A DNA stretch of 64,000 bases from Orthonyx spaldingii (taxonomy: Eukaryota > Chordata > Aves > Passeriformes > Orthonychidae): the NCBI GenBank assembly GCA_013397795.1, contig VZTJ01003852.1, positions 105,840 to 169,839 of the forward strand. Direction: 5' to 3'. Shown here piece by piece: positions 1 through 13,400 of this stretch. Positions within the stretch are counted from its first letter, which is position 1; every line of letters begins with the position of its first letter. The notes under the pieces are model-generated. The model saw only the letters and a program-made list of their open reading frames with translations. It made no database searches and had not been told where the DNA came from. Both the position numbers and the translations under genes were made by a program.

Positions 1-3000
1 CTGCTGTGTCAACACCAGAAGTGGTGCTGTGGAGGTGGCTGGAACATGTGGCTCAGGGCTGAGAATCTATAGACAGTGGTAGATGTGGCAGTGTGGTCTA
101 AGTGGGGTCTATGCTACTTGTGAAATGAAACTCAGAGTCTTCTGGAATAGTACCGATATGAATTTTCAAACTGCAATTACCTCCTAATATAAGAGCAGGT
201 GTATTGCAAGTGTCACTGCTCACAAACATCATTATAGAATTAATTTTTTAATTTATATAGCTCTACTAGGTGATCTATATGCAGCTGGACTAGACGGTTG
301 TTGTGGGTCCCTCACAGCTGAAATATTCTGTTCTATAGACACAACTGTGGATGTACTTATATTTGCCTACAAGTATTAGAAGACACTGTCTCTGAGAGCA
401 CAGAACTCTAGTCTGGGCTAGAAACACTAAAATAAAGGAGAACCAGTCACAAGGAAGAAGAAAGGGAAAAGGAAACAATGTCTTTTTTTTTTTTTTTTTA
501 AATCAGAGGTTGTTTTTTCTTTCCACACTCTGTGTAATAACCCAGCAACGGAATGCAAATTAACATTCATGGTTTTTTTAAACAATAGCCTTTGTGTTCT
601 GAACCACACTGACAAAGCAGAACAACACAAGCCAAACATGATCACAAAATCTTTTTCCAGCAATGTGCAAACCAGTTTTGTTGGAAACATCTAACTCTGA
701 GGGAATCTGTTTTGGAAAGTAATAATGTAAATCCAGCTTCTCTTTACTCAGCTGAGAATGTATTTAATTTTTTTTTCAAGCTGAATTTCAAACTGTTACA
801 TCACTGCAAATACCATGAAGTTAGTATGGTCCTGGGCTCTAGGTCTAGGAAGCCAGGCTGAGCAGATACCAGCAAGGGCATAACTTGATTTCCAGGATAT
901 TTGCTATCAATGAAAAATGCACTGAAAAGCACAGTGCTTTACTGTCAAAGACCTGACCACTCACTTGCAAATACAGAAAACAGGATGTATCACCTAAACC
1001 TATCGCCTTTTGATTTGAAGACACTGAGAGAGAATACTCATGATACTTGACGCCAGCTTTACTTCTGAGTAGGAACACTAAAAGGTAAAAATACATGTAA
1101 AAGCATGCTTTCTCCTGAAAAATCTAAAATTTGGAAAACTAATCCCATGATTGCAGTTACTGCTGCCAGATGTCAGCTCCTGTGGAAGAGAATTTATCTG
1201 CTGCCCTATTAAGCCGGGTCTAAATAGAGATTACACATGTAAAATATCCCAACCTATCCCAATGTGTGGGCAGAACCACATTGCCTGAGAGACCTTCCTG
1301 GAAATTGTTGAAAAGCTTTGCAGGACTGTAGAGCATTTGTAGTGAAGGTACCACAAATGAGTGGTCCATTGGTACACTGGCAGTGTTTGGCAGAGGTACT
1401 CCAAGTATAGCAAACTTGAGAGTTCATCTGCTCCAAGCATGTCCCACTCCAGGGGAGAGGCTGGGCAAAGCCTGCTGTTGCCCAGGAGAGCTCAAAGGGT
1501 CTCACTTAAGACCACTGTTTATAGGGTTGCAGGAGAGTTGGCTTTAGCCATAGTAATTTTTCATCCTGGCCACAATTAGGGTTGGTGACTATCTTTGAAA
1601 GTTTGATAATAAAAATGTTGTTCCACTCATGTTGTTATTCAGGCATGAAAAGTAATTTTCCAAGATCATGCTTTGAAAAACAGGAGCTGGCAGTGTTTCT
1701 GACAAGGTAAGAGGAGTGTAGTCCAGGTGCTGTTTGCCAAGGCTGAGGCTTAACGGGTGTTTGTGAGATGATAGTGCAGCCCAAGGAGTGGGGGAGAATG
1801 CACCACTACAGAAGGCAACCTTGAAGATACACTCCAAGGTGTTTCTGTCTACATTCTCTGAAATGATAACCACCAACAGCTGTCACCACTCTGAAATTCT
1901 CGTATAAATCATCAGAAGATATCCTCTCCATTAACATTGGAGAATATACAAATTAAAGAGCAATACCAATCACAATGCACTGAAGGGAAAAGGATCACCA
2001 CAAGGACAATTGGTTTCTGTGTGTCTTTTCTACACAGCATGCAGTTCTCAGCCATTTTTAGCCTGTGGTTACTCATTGTGGGTGAGCAGGTTGGCTGCTG
2101 CTGTCTTTTGAGGTTCTCTGCCGCTATAAAATGGACCAATGTCCATTTTACAAATGCAGAAGGAGAGCAGGGACAAAATAGCATATTTTGCATTATGCAT
2201 TTAAAACATAAAAATACAATAAAGCAAAAGAAGCTTAAGAGAGCTTTTTCGAGCTCTCATAAGGGATAAGGAGAAAGTCAGAAATTAGTTACATCCCTCA
2301 TTAGCTTTTGCTTACTTGACAAAGATTCCACTGGCATTACCTCTTAATTTTATCAGGAGGAGCTCTATTGGAGAAAAGGATTTGATGAGTCTGGAATGTT
2401 TAGTGTCTTGTTAAATATAACATGCTGAGCATATTTGTTTGAGAAGGTCTGTGGTTAACTTAGCTTGTGGTCTATAATCATCTTACTGTGATTAAACAGC
2501 ATAAATCTGGTATTATCTAAAGGTTTATCAACTGGAATTTAATTTAACTGCAAACTCTGCCTTCAAAAGATACCAAAATTACTATTGTTATAACAGCCAC
2601 CATAATTCGGTATTAGTGGCTGAACTTAAGACCATCTGTCCCTGGGGCTATAACCCCAAAGAAGCCATAGAAAGGGAAAACTGAAAACTGCTTCCTGATA
2701 TCTAGAACCTAGGGCTTTTTGCCAGAACAACAAGTGCTTGTGAACAAGGTACTCAGAAGAGAGACCCCATCGATCACTCAACTTGAGTTACCAAAGTTCT
2801 GTAGAGATGACTGTTTCCGCCACTATTCAGGTTTCAGTTTGCGGTTATTCTAAATCTGGTCCTGTGTTTGCAATGCAGTTAAGTGATACTCAGAACAGGC
2901 CATGTTACTTCACATAGACAGTACTTTTTTCCACCTGTCAGCTTGGACTTTCCCCACCTCCCTATAGCAGGACTCTACTAATCTCTCTCCTCCCCTGCTT

Positions 3001-3300
3001 CAACACTGGGCATAACAGGGTAAAATAGGAAAAGCAGCAAGATTTCAAATTATTTATGATGAATAAAAATTAATAATTAAAAGTTGTTTTATTTTCTAGT
3101 ATTTATCTGAAATAAGCTTTAGGTACCCTTGCTAATATGGAGCTATGGTATTATATAGCTTGTTTTCATATTTTTATATAGCAGTTCAGTGATGTTGAAA
3201 TGTGTACATTGCTAGAAGACCTGTTCAGGAGTTGTGAATGTGCAGATCAGACATCCTGTGTTGTTTTTGACATCCTGTGATGTTTTCCTCACTGAACTGT
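1..3300. other. Intergenic, no gene seen
   Basis: This AT-rich stretch has only short, scattered open frames without splice context or recognisable domains. It includes a poly-T run near 482-499. I see no CR1 or other named repeat that I can support. Confidence 0.6.
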
Positions 3301-3309
3301 TGGTTTAAA

Positions 3310-3450
3310 CAAGCGCTCGAGCAAGGCGGCCCCGGCGCGGGCGGCAAGGCGCGGCCGAGCAGCCCAGCCCCGGCCCCGTGCTGGCGGCGCAGGGCGCGAG
3401 TGCCAGCGCTGGGCTGCTCCGGGCAGCAGCGGCCTCCGCAGGGCTCGGCT
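3310..3450. promoter_or_regulatory. Small isolated CpG-rich patch
   Basis: About 140 bp of very GC- and CpG-rich sequence sits abruptly inside AT-rich DNA. The open frame through it (3277-3621, plus) has low-complexity Pro/Ala/Gly/Arg composition and no recognisable domain, so I do not call it coding. It could be a small promoter or enhancer island, or a GC-rich insertion. No gene start can be tied to it. Confidence 0.35.
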
Positions 3451-5149
3451 TACACACAAACTTCAGGCCGCTTGTGTGCTATACTGCTACGCAGGAAACT
3501 TTTTTCCCTCATCATACCTAAAATTCAGGGCTTATTCCAAAGTGGAACTCATTATCAGATGGCTTCAATTTTCAGTCTCTGTGCAAACTGTCCTGTACTT
3601 ATGACGACGGTAATAAACTAAAATAAAGGCCAAGTTGAAAACAGCTTATCTGCTGCCTGACCACAGAAGAAATTGGCAAGTGGTTGGGCTCATACTTCCT
3701 CTTTTTTTTTTTTTTCTGTACTTCAGGTTACAAAGAGGGATCTCATTGGCTCATCTAAACTCACTGCTAAATAAGCAGTTTTTTACTCCTTTTTCATCTG
3801 CTTGTTAGATCTGCGAAAGTAAGACCATGTACGCAAGGCCACTGCTTTCAAATTTAAATGTCACAAGTTGTGCATGTCAATATGTAGTGAATGGCACAGT
3901 AATGCAGCAGTTACTGAGATTTTACCCTGAAGTACAAATGTAACTTTTTTGCCGCATCACAGCATCATGCGATAGGATTTTGGGATTCTCTTAGTAGGAA
4001 GTGTATTAGCATTTATTTTAAAATAATTTTTAGCTTCACAGATATATACATCAAAGCTAAAAGCAAGCACACCCTGAAAAGTTAAACATTAAAAGGCAAG
4101 TGAACATCAGATTTGCTTTCCTTTAGTTTTATAATCATTTAAAAGCTGACAGTTCATTTTCTGGTGTATGCACTTATGATCTCTTGGGATTGACAATACT
4201 GGAAAAAATTTCAATTAAAAGTTACTCTAGTTTTTCAGATTTCTGTGTCTAGGTAGCCTCTCTGAAAATAAATCCCCAAAGATTTAATTAGCTTTACCTT
4301 ACTCCAAAAGGCAACCTCTAGACTTTCCAGGGCATACAATGAATGTGGGAAAGCAAGAGGTAAAAATATATGCATGTCCTTCCCTCAAGTACAGCAATTT
4401 TAGTGGTCCTACAAGAACAATATATCAGCATTGTTAGGTCAAGAACTCATTGCTTTAAATACATAAACAAAAAGAATTTGTGTTCCTACTTCTTGACATG
4501 TTTCAGAATTTAACAGTAAAAGGGACAAATTCACCAAAAAAAGGTAGTTCACTAAAATATTAATAAAACTTCGTTCTAAATGTAATAAGTAAAGACAAAA
4601 TAGTGTACATATTTTCAGATATTAAAAACTACTCTGAAACTTGATTCTGCAAGCTGATTTTGCATTTGGAAAGACCGTAACCAGAACTTACTCTACTGTT
4701 GTTACTTTCCTTTCTAACAATAGTTACCTTCAGATGGATTCCGTCGTATTCTTTATAATCATCATTTTACTACCAGTGAAAGTAGGTTTTCATTTCTTTT
4801 AAAATAAATCCTGTTTTAGATTTCATTTGGCAAACCTGCAGCATTCTCACATGCCAAGTCATGTTCTGTCTTCTGCTTGATCTTGTCTCATAGCAAGCTT
4901 CACAGTAGTAGGGTCATAAAACAAGGATATGAAAATTGTTAAAGAAGTCAAGCAGTTCAACTTCCCTTAAGTTCCAGTTAATGTCATAAAAACACTTTGT
5001 GCAGAAGTATCCAAGACTTTACTCTTTATTTTACAGTGCTGATGATCATAATTTCTTAGAAGGTAGAAAAGTTAGAATTTTACATACAAGATCATTCACC
5101 TAACTCAGCAAACTAAATAGATGCTGTGTTGTTAGTGTTTGCCATGTGG
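3451..5149. other. Intergenic, no gene seen
   Basis: AT-rich non-coding sequence with a poly-T tract near 3702-3715. No open frame with recognisable content and no supportable repeat family. Confidence 0.55.
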
Positions 5150-6205
5150 TGAGTGCACCAAGTCTTTGCCTGTTGGAACAGCTTGGTTTGCAGCTCTTTG
5201 TTTCACTGACCATAAACTACAGGGTTAAAATATGGTGCAAATAACAAAATAAGAACGGCTGTAAAACAGTGTTTTCATGGTGTCTTCCAATAGCTGTTAT
5301 CAGAAGTAGCAGAACGTGCAAACTCAATTGCAGTTCATGAATAAGGATAGTTTTTATGGCCTTTTTATTGTAGCTCTTTGAATGGCCATCATGTTTTTCT
5401 TCTCTGCAGAAGAGGCAGTAGTCACTTACAATGATGATTATAGGAACTGCAATTAAAATAATTCCAGCTGCTCTGACAAAATTGATACAGGCAGAGTTGG
5501 CCACGAGGTTCTGTTGTGAATATATCTTCAGGTGTTTCTTTTCCGTAAGTAATAGGCAAATAGCTTTAAACTTAGTTATAATCCACGCACAAATGATGAC
5601 TTGGTGTTTCACTGAGCATACTGGTGGTCAATACTGTGAAGATCAGCATATGCAGCAAGATACTGGTGAAGTTCCATCAAAGTAAAAGGTCTTCTGCCAC
5701 TTGCTCCTTGTACTCCAAACATTGTCCATATTACAAATTGTGGAGTTCTCACGTTAAGTACTTGTACTGTTTAAGGGATTGCACCAAGGTCACAGAGGAG
5801 GGAACAACAGATCAGGTGATGGCACAAGAGAAAATATTGCACTTCTTTCTTCCTTTGAAAGCATTCTCAAACTGTCTCTGGTATTAGCAACCTAAGTGAA
5901 GTAATAACAATGTAATAATCTGTTTAAAGGAATGGTTTTTATTACATTTTCTGTATGCACTGATACTGAGCATTTTCCCTCTGATGAACTACTTAACATG
6001 TTCATGATCTTTAAAGGCAGCTCCGAGGTCCTGTGAAAAAAAAAAGCAAAACCCAAAGGTATCATAATTTGTACAATGAGATGGATGCTATTTCTTCCCA
6101 CAACCATAAGCATGATTAGCAGCTGTTCACAATTAGACAAGCTTGTCTGCACACAAGTAGCTGATTTTACTGGAATCTGTACATGTGATACGTTGGTTTT
6201 CATGG
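5150..6205 (-). pseudogene. Broken rhodopsin-like GPCR (odorant receptor 131-type)
   Basis: Minus-strand fragments in several frames read as a class A receptor. The segment from 5612 down to 5217 has a hydrophobic helix (residues such as GIILIAVPIIIIVS), then a Cys/Arg/Glu-rich loop, then a Lys-rich KKAIKTILIHELQLSLHVLL stretch like TM5, loop 3 and TM6 of the odorant receptor 131-2-like group of fish, frogs and reptiles. An NPVVYGQ motif (the NPxxY motif of TM7) follows at 5226-5206, but in a shifted frame. Upstream, around 5690-5640, a LMELHQYLAAYADLHS stretch recalls the end of TM3 (LERYVAICFPLRHA). A hydrophobic N-terminal part runs down from an ATG at 6203. Frame changes and stops separate the pieces, so it is not functional. 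The family is assigned from motif resemblance only; another class A receptor is possible. Confidence 0.5.
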
Positions 6206-6360
6206 CTGAAAGAATATCATACTAGAACCTCTAAAGCATGTCCTTAACTTTCTTCTTTTGATGGCCATTTAGTGGACAGGTGAATATAGAGAGTACGGAA
6301 ATGAAAAGTATCCTTATAATAAGGATTGTTTGAAAACCATTTTTGATAGGTAAATTGATT

Positions 6361-7440
6361 CACAGAGCCACAGAATGGATGTGGTTGGAAGGGACCACAA
6401 TGGATCATCTGGTCCAACCTCTCTGCTGTAGGAAGTTCATCCCAGAGCACATGGCACAGAATTGCATCCGGACGGTTCTAGAATATCTCCAGTGAGGGAG
6501 ACTCCCCACACTCTCTGGGCAATCTGTTCCAGTGCATTGTCTCCTGCACAGTAAGGTTCTTCCTCATGTTCAGGTGGAACTTCCAGGCATCAGTTCCTGC
6601 CTGTTGCCTCTTGTGCTATTGCTCAGCACCACCGAGCAGAGCCTGGTCCTTCCTCTGAGCCCTCCCTGCAGAGACTCATGTACATTAGTGAGGTCCCCCC
6701 GAGTCAGCTCTTCTTGAGGCTAAGCAGGCCCAGCTCCCTCGGCCTTGCCTCAGAAGAGAGATGCTCCAGTCCCTTCATCATCTTTGCAGCCTCTGCTGGA
6801 CCTGCTCCAGGAGCTCCATGTCTCTCTCATCCTGAGGAGCCCAGAACTGGACACAGCACTTCAGACGTGCCTCACCAGGGCTGAGTGGAGGGGCAGAATC
6901 ACTTCCCGCAACTTACTGGCAATGCACTTCCTAGTGCACCCCAGAATCTCATTGTCATCTTGGCCACAAGGGCTCACTCCTGGTTCATGAACAGTTTGTT
7001 GTCCACCAGGACCCCCAAGTTCTTTTCTGCAGAGCCACTTTTCAGCAGCTCAGCCCCCAGCTGTCTTGGTGCCTGGGGTTATTCTTCCCCAGGTGCAGGA
7101 CCCTGCATTTACCCTTGTTGAACTTCAGATGGTCCTTCTCTGCCTAACTCTCCATGTCCAACCTGTTAAGGCTCTTCTGAAGGGCTGCACAGCAGTCTGG
7201 AGTATCAGTCACTCCTCCCAGCTTTGTGTCATCAGTGAACTTGCTGAGGAGGCATCTATCCAAGTCATTGATGAATAAGTAAACAATACTGTGAATAAGT
7301 TACACAATACTGGGCCCCGTATTGAACGCTGGGGGACTTTGCTAGTCCCAGGCCTCCAGCTAGACCCTGTGCCACTGATTATGACCCTCTGAGATCTGCC
7401 ATTTTACCAGTTCTCAGTTCATTTGACACTACTTCATGGG
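6361..7440 (-). mobile_element. CR1 LINE fragment, about 1.1 kb
   Basis: The left edge is the reverse complement of a CR1 3' end (GGTCCCTTCCAACC followed by CATTCTGTGG). The rest matches the CR1 3' UTR and distal ORF2 region in reverse orientation, including a recognisable block about a 'test of persistence', near 7220-7400, seen in many avian CR1 copies. Several short plus-strand open frames between 6530 and 7280 are antisense artefacts of this element. The copy is 5'-truncated, as most avian CR1 copies are. Confidence 0.85.
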
Positions 7441-10400
7441 GCAGAGACAGAACAAACAAAGAGAATAAGTTGCTCACTGAGCCTTCCTGATGGTCCCTCA
7501 ACTGGCAAGATGGGTAGCGCAGAGAAATAAACTTGCAATACAATAACCCTAATGTCTAAAATATATCAGCCTACAAAACCAGTCTAGAATCTTTTGCAAG
7601 TATTACATTTACTAGAAAAACAAGGTACATTCCTGATTCTATCTATCTGCCACTTAGTATGACATAACCTGTACTTTCAAATATCCACACACATTCCAGT
7701 TCTGAACAATATTTGAGGTATAGTCAGCAGAATATGATTTTTCATTTAAAGACAAATGGACTTTGCCATTTGTCCCTAGCAACTTAAAAAAACCTCACAT
7801 ATAAAAAATATCTAAGTATAAATGTTATGTGCACAATATCTTTGGAACTATTCATTGCAAGCATCAGTTTTCCACTGAAGTTTAGCTGTCTCAGAAACTT
7901 GTATTTCTGATATTTCAATGCCTCCCAATATCTAACATTTTCTTATTTTTATATAAATGCAGAGTCTTTTAAATGCAGTCTTAAACACTGGGTTTACTTG
8001 AGGCAACTTTTAATTTAATTTTTATGTGATTTTCAGGCATCTTTAGATGCTCCCTGCATTTAACTAAAGTGCACATTACTGAGTAGACTGAATTTAATAC
8101 TTGAGAACAAACACTCAAAAAAGCCCCCCAAAAAACCCAACACCCTTCCCCCCAAAAAAAACCCAAAACAAACCCAAAAAGATATTTCAGAGGCAAGGAG
8201 GATACTGTAAATGATCTACAGAGTCTCATGTTTTTCTGTGTGACTATCAATTGTGTACTTACGTACACAAATACTAGTTTAAGCATTTCCAAAGGAGTTG
8301 GGTAATTTCAGAGCATAAATCCTGTTTTCAAAAGTCATGTAACAACCTTGATGGAAGTTTTCACTTTGCTCACGGCCAGCTGTCATTCAGCTGTTAGCCA
8401 CAGGCATCCTCCTGACAGGGTTTCCAGGCTGTGTTGCAGAGCACGGTGACCCCATTTTTATTACAACGAAGACCAGCCTGTGCTTGGCTGTTGGGTAACA
8501 CCAAGCCATAACACAGGTATTACATAGAGTTTCTGTCTTAACAAAAGCCTATAGTAGATTTTTCATAGTTCACCTACAGTTATCTTCTTCCAGAATACTT
8601 CTGAATACAAACAGCATATGAATGGGGGAGAGTCAGCATTTCTTACTGACTCTGCATGGTTCAAGAAGGTGGCATAGAGTCTCCATAGATATATGTGACC
8701 TTTGGCCACATGGAGAAGAGATAAGCATTTAAAATGATCACATGTGCTGCAAAAAGTCTATGGAAATATACAGAGTATAGGAAGTTTATTTTGATGAATG
8801 TATCAGGGACAGATATTGCATGTGTACAGGCTTTTCACAAAAAGAGAAATATTAGTATTTTTCTTTTGTTTAAGCAAAAGGGGCCAGTGACTGCAGCTTC
8901 CCTCCAAGGGGCTGGGTCACCGCTTCCTGTCAACTTATTAACACTAACACATCACTTCAGAGTTACAGCTCCAACACTTCAAACTACTCCACACAGGCCA
9001 GCTTCTGTTTGTACAGTGCAGTCACTGAGCTGCAGTTCAGCAGTGTCAATACTGGTGTCTGGAGCTATTTTTAAAGTGCACTGCATTGTCACAAATCAGC
9101 CTTCTGGTCTCCTATTATAATCTGTTTAGCAAATGGCTCATTTAGCTACTTCAGCCATTTACAAATAAATAAATAAATACATGCATGGTAGGCACTCAGT
9201 CTTCCATTTATTGTGCAGAACGATGAACTCATTGAAAAGATGCATTAAATAAGCAGAAAACTGCTATTGTTTTTGTTAGAATTCTCCGAATAGACATTGT
9301 AGAATTAAATCACTGAGTCCTGTGGTTGTCAGGGGCCCAAGAAAGTCAATTTTATATGCACATAAATAAGGAAAGCTTTGCTTAGTCATTCATCTATCAG
9401 TTGGTCATTTCCTATGTATGGGCAAAAGAAAACAGTGGTTAAAGGGTCTTCTCTGCAGTTTAGATCTGTATGCTGATTTAGATCAGTCTGCAAGGCATGT
9501 GGTAAAGTTTCAATTTATGAATTTTTACAGTTCTTGTAACAGTCATGGGGCCTGTTCACGCAAGTCTTTACCCACAACACATGGAAGTCTTCATCTTGCA
9601 GATTTTCCAATATTACAAAAGCTTAAAGAATGTTAACACTGAGTTTGATAGGAAGTGAAGCCTGTTTGTTTATCAGCAATGTTTCTACATGAAGCTAAAG
9701 CTTCATTTTAAAGGCATCACAGACTTCATGTGGAGTTTTTAATTAGACTATCTATAGAAGCAAAATTCTTTCATTTTAGCATTTACACAAAATAATAAAC
9801 CCACTATATATTAGTTGTGTTATTTCAGGCAATACTAATGGACATTACAATGATAATATATTCATAAATAAATTAGGAAAGGTTTAAAGGAAATCAAAAT
9901 CAGATTACCAGTCTAACCTGTCTTATACTATCTTCTATCATTGCTATGTTCATTGACTTTCAAAACTCCAAACTAATTTTGACTAAACATATTTGGAAAT
10001 ATTTAATAATCTGAAAAGTAATATTTAGTCACTGTGGAAACAAAAGGATTTTTAATACTTATATATTTAGTGGCTGAAGTGGTCTGGTAATGCAAATCAA
10101 AAAGACCACACAGCCAGTAGAAGCAAACTCCCCCCACTCAAGAGGAGCAGTCCCATCTGGCATCCAGGACCTTGTATTCACCAACTGCTTAGGCCATGTC
10201 CTGAAGTGTCCCTGTCTCAGGAGCCTGGGTGGCCCTTCCTGCAGCCAGGGACGTGTGACATGAGAAGGAGCTCCCCTTTCAGCAGTGGTGGCAGCTGTGA
10301 CAGTACTGACTACACTGTCGGCTGACAGTGCCTAAAACCCAGCAGCTATAGAGTGTCACACACTTTGTGCTCCAGAAGGATAGGGTCTTCTTATTCTGAC

Positions 10401-13400
10401 AGCGCCATAAGGATGTCTTAGGTAACTCAGGGTGTTTTAAAAGGCACCGGAAGCCTCCATTTAGGAAACTGAATTTCATCCCAAATAACACTGTATGAGC
10501 AGCCTGCTGCTCTGATTCTGGCCTGCTTCTAACTGTAATCCTGATACAAGAGAGACTTCAAAAGGAAAAATGTGAATTACAGTGTGAGATGCTAGGAAGG
10601 CATCACTTGCTACGAGGTCAGACTGATGTTCAGATAAAGTATTTCTAAGTTGTCTGTAATACCACAAAGCTGAATCTATTCTGAAAAAACTATCCATATG
10701 ATGACAGAAAATTATGTATAATTCTAGCTAAAATAATGGACTCTCTTCCAATGAAGCCAAAGGGTACTGCTGGTTTCAATTCGACAGGACTAGTTTTAAG
10801 ATGGAAGTGTGGGAATTGATGCTGAATGCTGTCTAGTCTGTTGCAGTTTTATTCAGGCTCATGGAAAGAATGTTGTTAGCTATAGGTAAAATGTTAAGAA
10901 GATGGGGCCTATTCAAAAGTATTTTGGTTTTGTACCAATAATCTATTCCTAAATTTCAGAAGTATCATTTGGAGAAGTTTCACAATACAAAAGGAGTATA
11001 GGAACATGGTGAATTTACAGGACGAGGATGAACTAAAAATAATTCAGAAGTAGGAAAATTTTATAAGTTTGAACCTACTGAGGCAGTATTTAAAGACATA
11101 TATGACTCAAATCTTAGGGTGCAGACTCATTAAAGAATATCAAAAGTAATTTTCAAATATATCTTGCAGAGTTTAAATATAAAAGTATATTTTCCAGAAA
11201 TAGTTTTTCTTACTACTGAGAAGAATAATCTGGTGTATCCCCACTCTTTTGATGTTTAGCCTACTGGGTATAGTCTTATTCTTTGAGTGTAACACAAACT
11301 GTAGTCTTAAATTCATCCCTTTACTGATAAGAATTTCACGTAGGGACTACCCAGACTTTTATTTGGACAAGACAAATTTTAAAAACAGATAAAACATCAA
11401 TTTCAGCAGTACACTCATGCCTATCAAACCCTGATAATTAAAAGGAATATGATGTAACTTGACTGTATATTCAAAGAAAGTTAACTTACCTTGTATTTTG
11501 TCTCTGTTCAAATTGGAGTATTTCTTGCATCTATTTCCTTCTCTGTGTTGCTAAAATACTGCTCATTGTAAAAGAAGAAGCAAAAGAAATTAAAGAGAAG
11601 TTAAAATAGAGAAGTTACTTGGAAACCAAAATGTCTAGAATGTCATTACATATTTAGGATGTGAGTCCTTCTAGAGGCATTTACAGTTTTTTATGCCATC
11701 ACAGACTCAAAAAGTAATAGCAAGAGACATAAATATTGCAATAAATACAATAACCTCACTGTTATCATAGATTTACTGTGGCCTAAAATTCTACAGAAAC
11801 AGAAAAAGTAATAAATCTCAGCCCCCTTTACTTAGAATGTAATTCTCCTAATTAATTAGTTGTGGTAAAGAGAAAACCTGTTAAAAGCCTAAGACATATT
11901 GTACACAAGTTAGCTGCTCTGATTCACAGAAAAAGGAATATATAAAGTCATTGTATTTTTGTTGTTGTTATTGATGATGATATTTTATCACTGTCAATAT
12001 TCTTTGGGTTTTCAATGTTTTCTAGCATTCCTCTCTGAAAATATTACGAAAATCCTTCCACCCAGGTAGAATAGAAAAAAAAATAAGATCTTTTGATATT
12101 TTTCTTATGGCACGAATTATAAAAACTATTTAATTTTATGTGGTTCACTTCTGCTGTCCCTTCAGCCAACTTAAACAGCTCAAACGCAAGACTTCAAAGT
12201 TGTTTCAAATTTTTTAAAGCTACACCTAAAATTATTTCAGAAATAAAAAATTTTAAAATGCTTTAATAATGGAATATTAGAATCAATATGAGAAGAAGTA
12301 GGGAATAGAATAGCCTATGGGAAATAGATTGATTCTTACCAGGTCAATACTCAGTAAGGTAAGTATAGACAAGCAAAACGAAGGGTGTGACTGAGCAAAC
12401 GTACCTTGTCCTACATCAGCACTACCCATTCTCACTGCTTATTACTCAATTCTGCATCTGAGATTGAATCACGGCTGTTTTTATGGAGTCTTATAGTCTT
12501 TCAGACCAGGGAGGGTCAAGAGAGCATCTTCTGCATGCTGTAGAAATAAATATATATAAATAACTATGTAACTGAAAAACTAACTCATCTTTAATGAAAC
12601 ATCATTCCTGGGTCTCTCTTCATCACTTTTGAGAATCTCTAATGTACATAGTGAATTTTAACTGTGGAAACAAAATGTAAGTGGCCTGGAAAACGTGGAT
12701 GAGACAACCAAAAAATCTCCATATTTTTCATGCAAATTTTGGTCCCAAGCCTTAGAATGGCAACAGCCTTTCCCCCAAAGTAGCTGTCAATAACAGTCCT
12801 AAACAGGTAGCTGCAAGCTGGTATCCTGCTTAAAAAACAGCAGCAACCAGGGGTATCTGCACCAGCACATTTTGTGTAATGACACAGGCACTGGGAAAGA
12901 TGTATCTCCCATTTTCTCTCACTAGACCTTGAAAGCTCCTCCTTTGCTCCAACCATCAGAGATCAGCAGGCAGAATTTCCTTTGGTTGGTTCTTCATGCT
13001 GAGTGTACCTGGTGGCTGTCTCCATGCACAACTACATGCTGAATGTGACATTGCTGCAATCTACTGCATCACTGCATTTTGTTGATATTTCTCAGACAGG
13101 GCTTGTGACTTAAAAGGGGCTGCAACATGCTTTCAGCAGGACCACAGTGGGCTTGCTGGCTTTGGGCTTTTTTTTTTGTGATATAATTGTATGGAATTGG
13201 GGTAAAAAAATTATTCTTGTTGATGGAACAAATAGAACATATTTGAGAAGCTACATTATTGCTATTTCTGACCGAAAAAAACAAGTAGACAATATGCTAC
13301 TTAGGACCAGCAGAGAGGATGGGGGCCCTGGGTCTGTATTGTCCAACTGAAGATACTCGGGATACCATTAGTACAAGCCTGGCTCTCCGGGTGACAGTGA

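Noticed and set aside
5217..5612. 131-codon frame as an intact small membrane protein
   Set aside because: It is one fragment of a longer receptor-like relic whose other parts lie in different frames.
6532..7278. Cluster of overlapping plus-strand open frames
   Set aside because: Antisense reading of a CR1 element.
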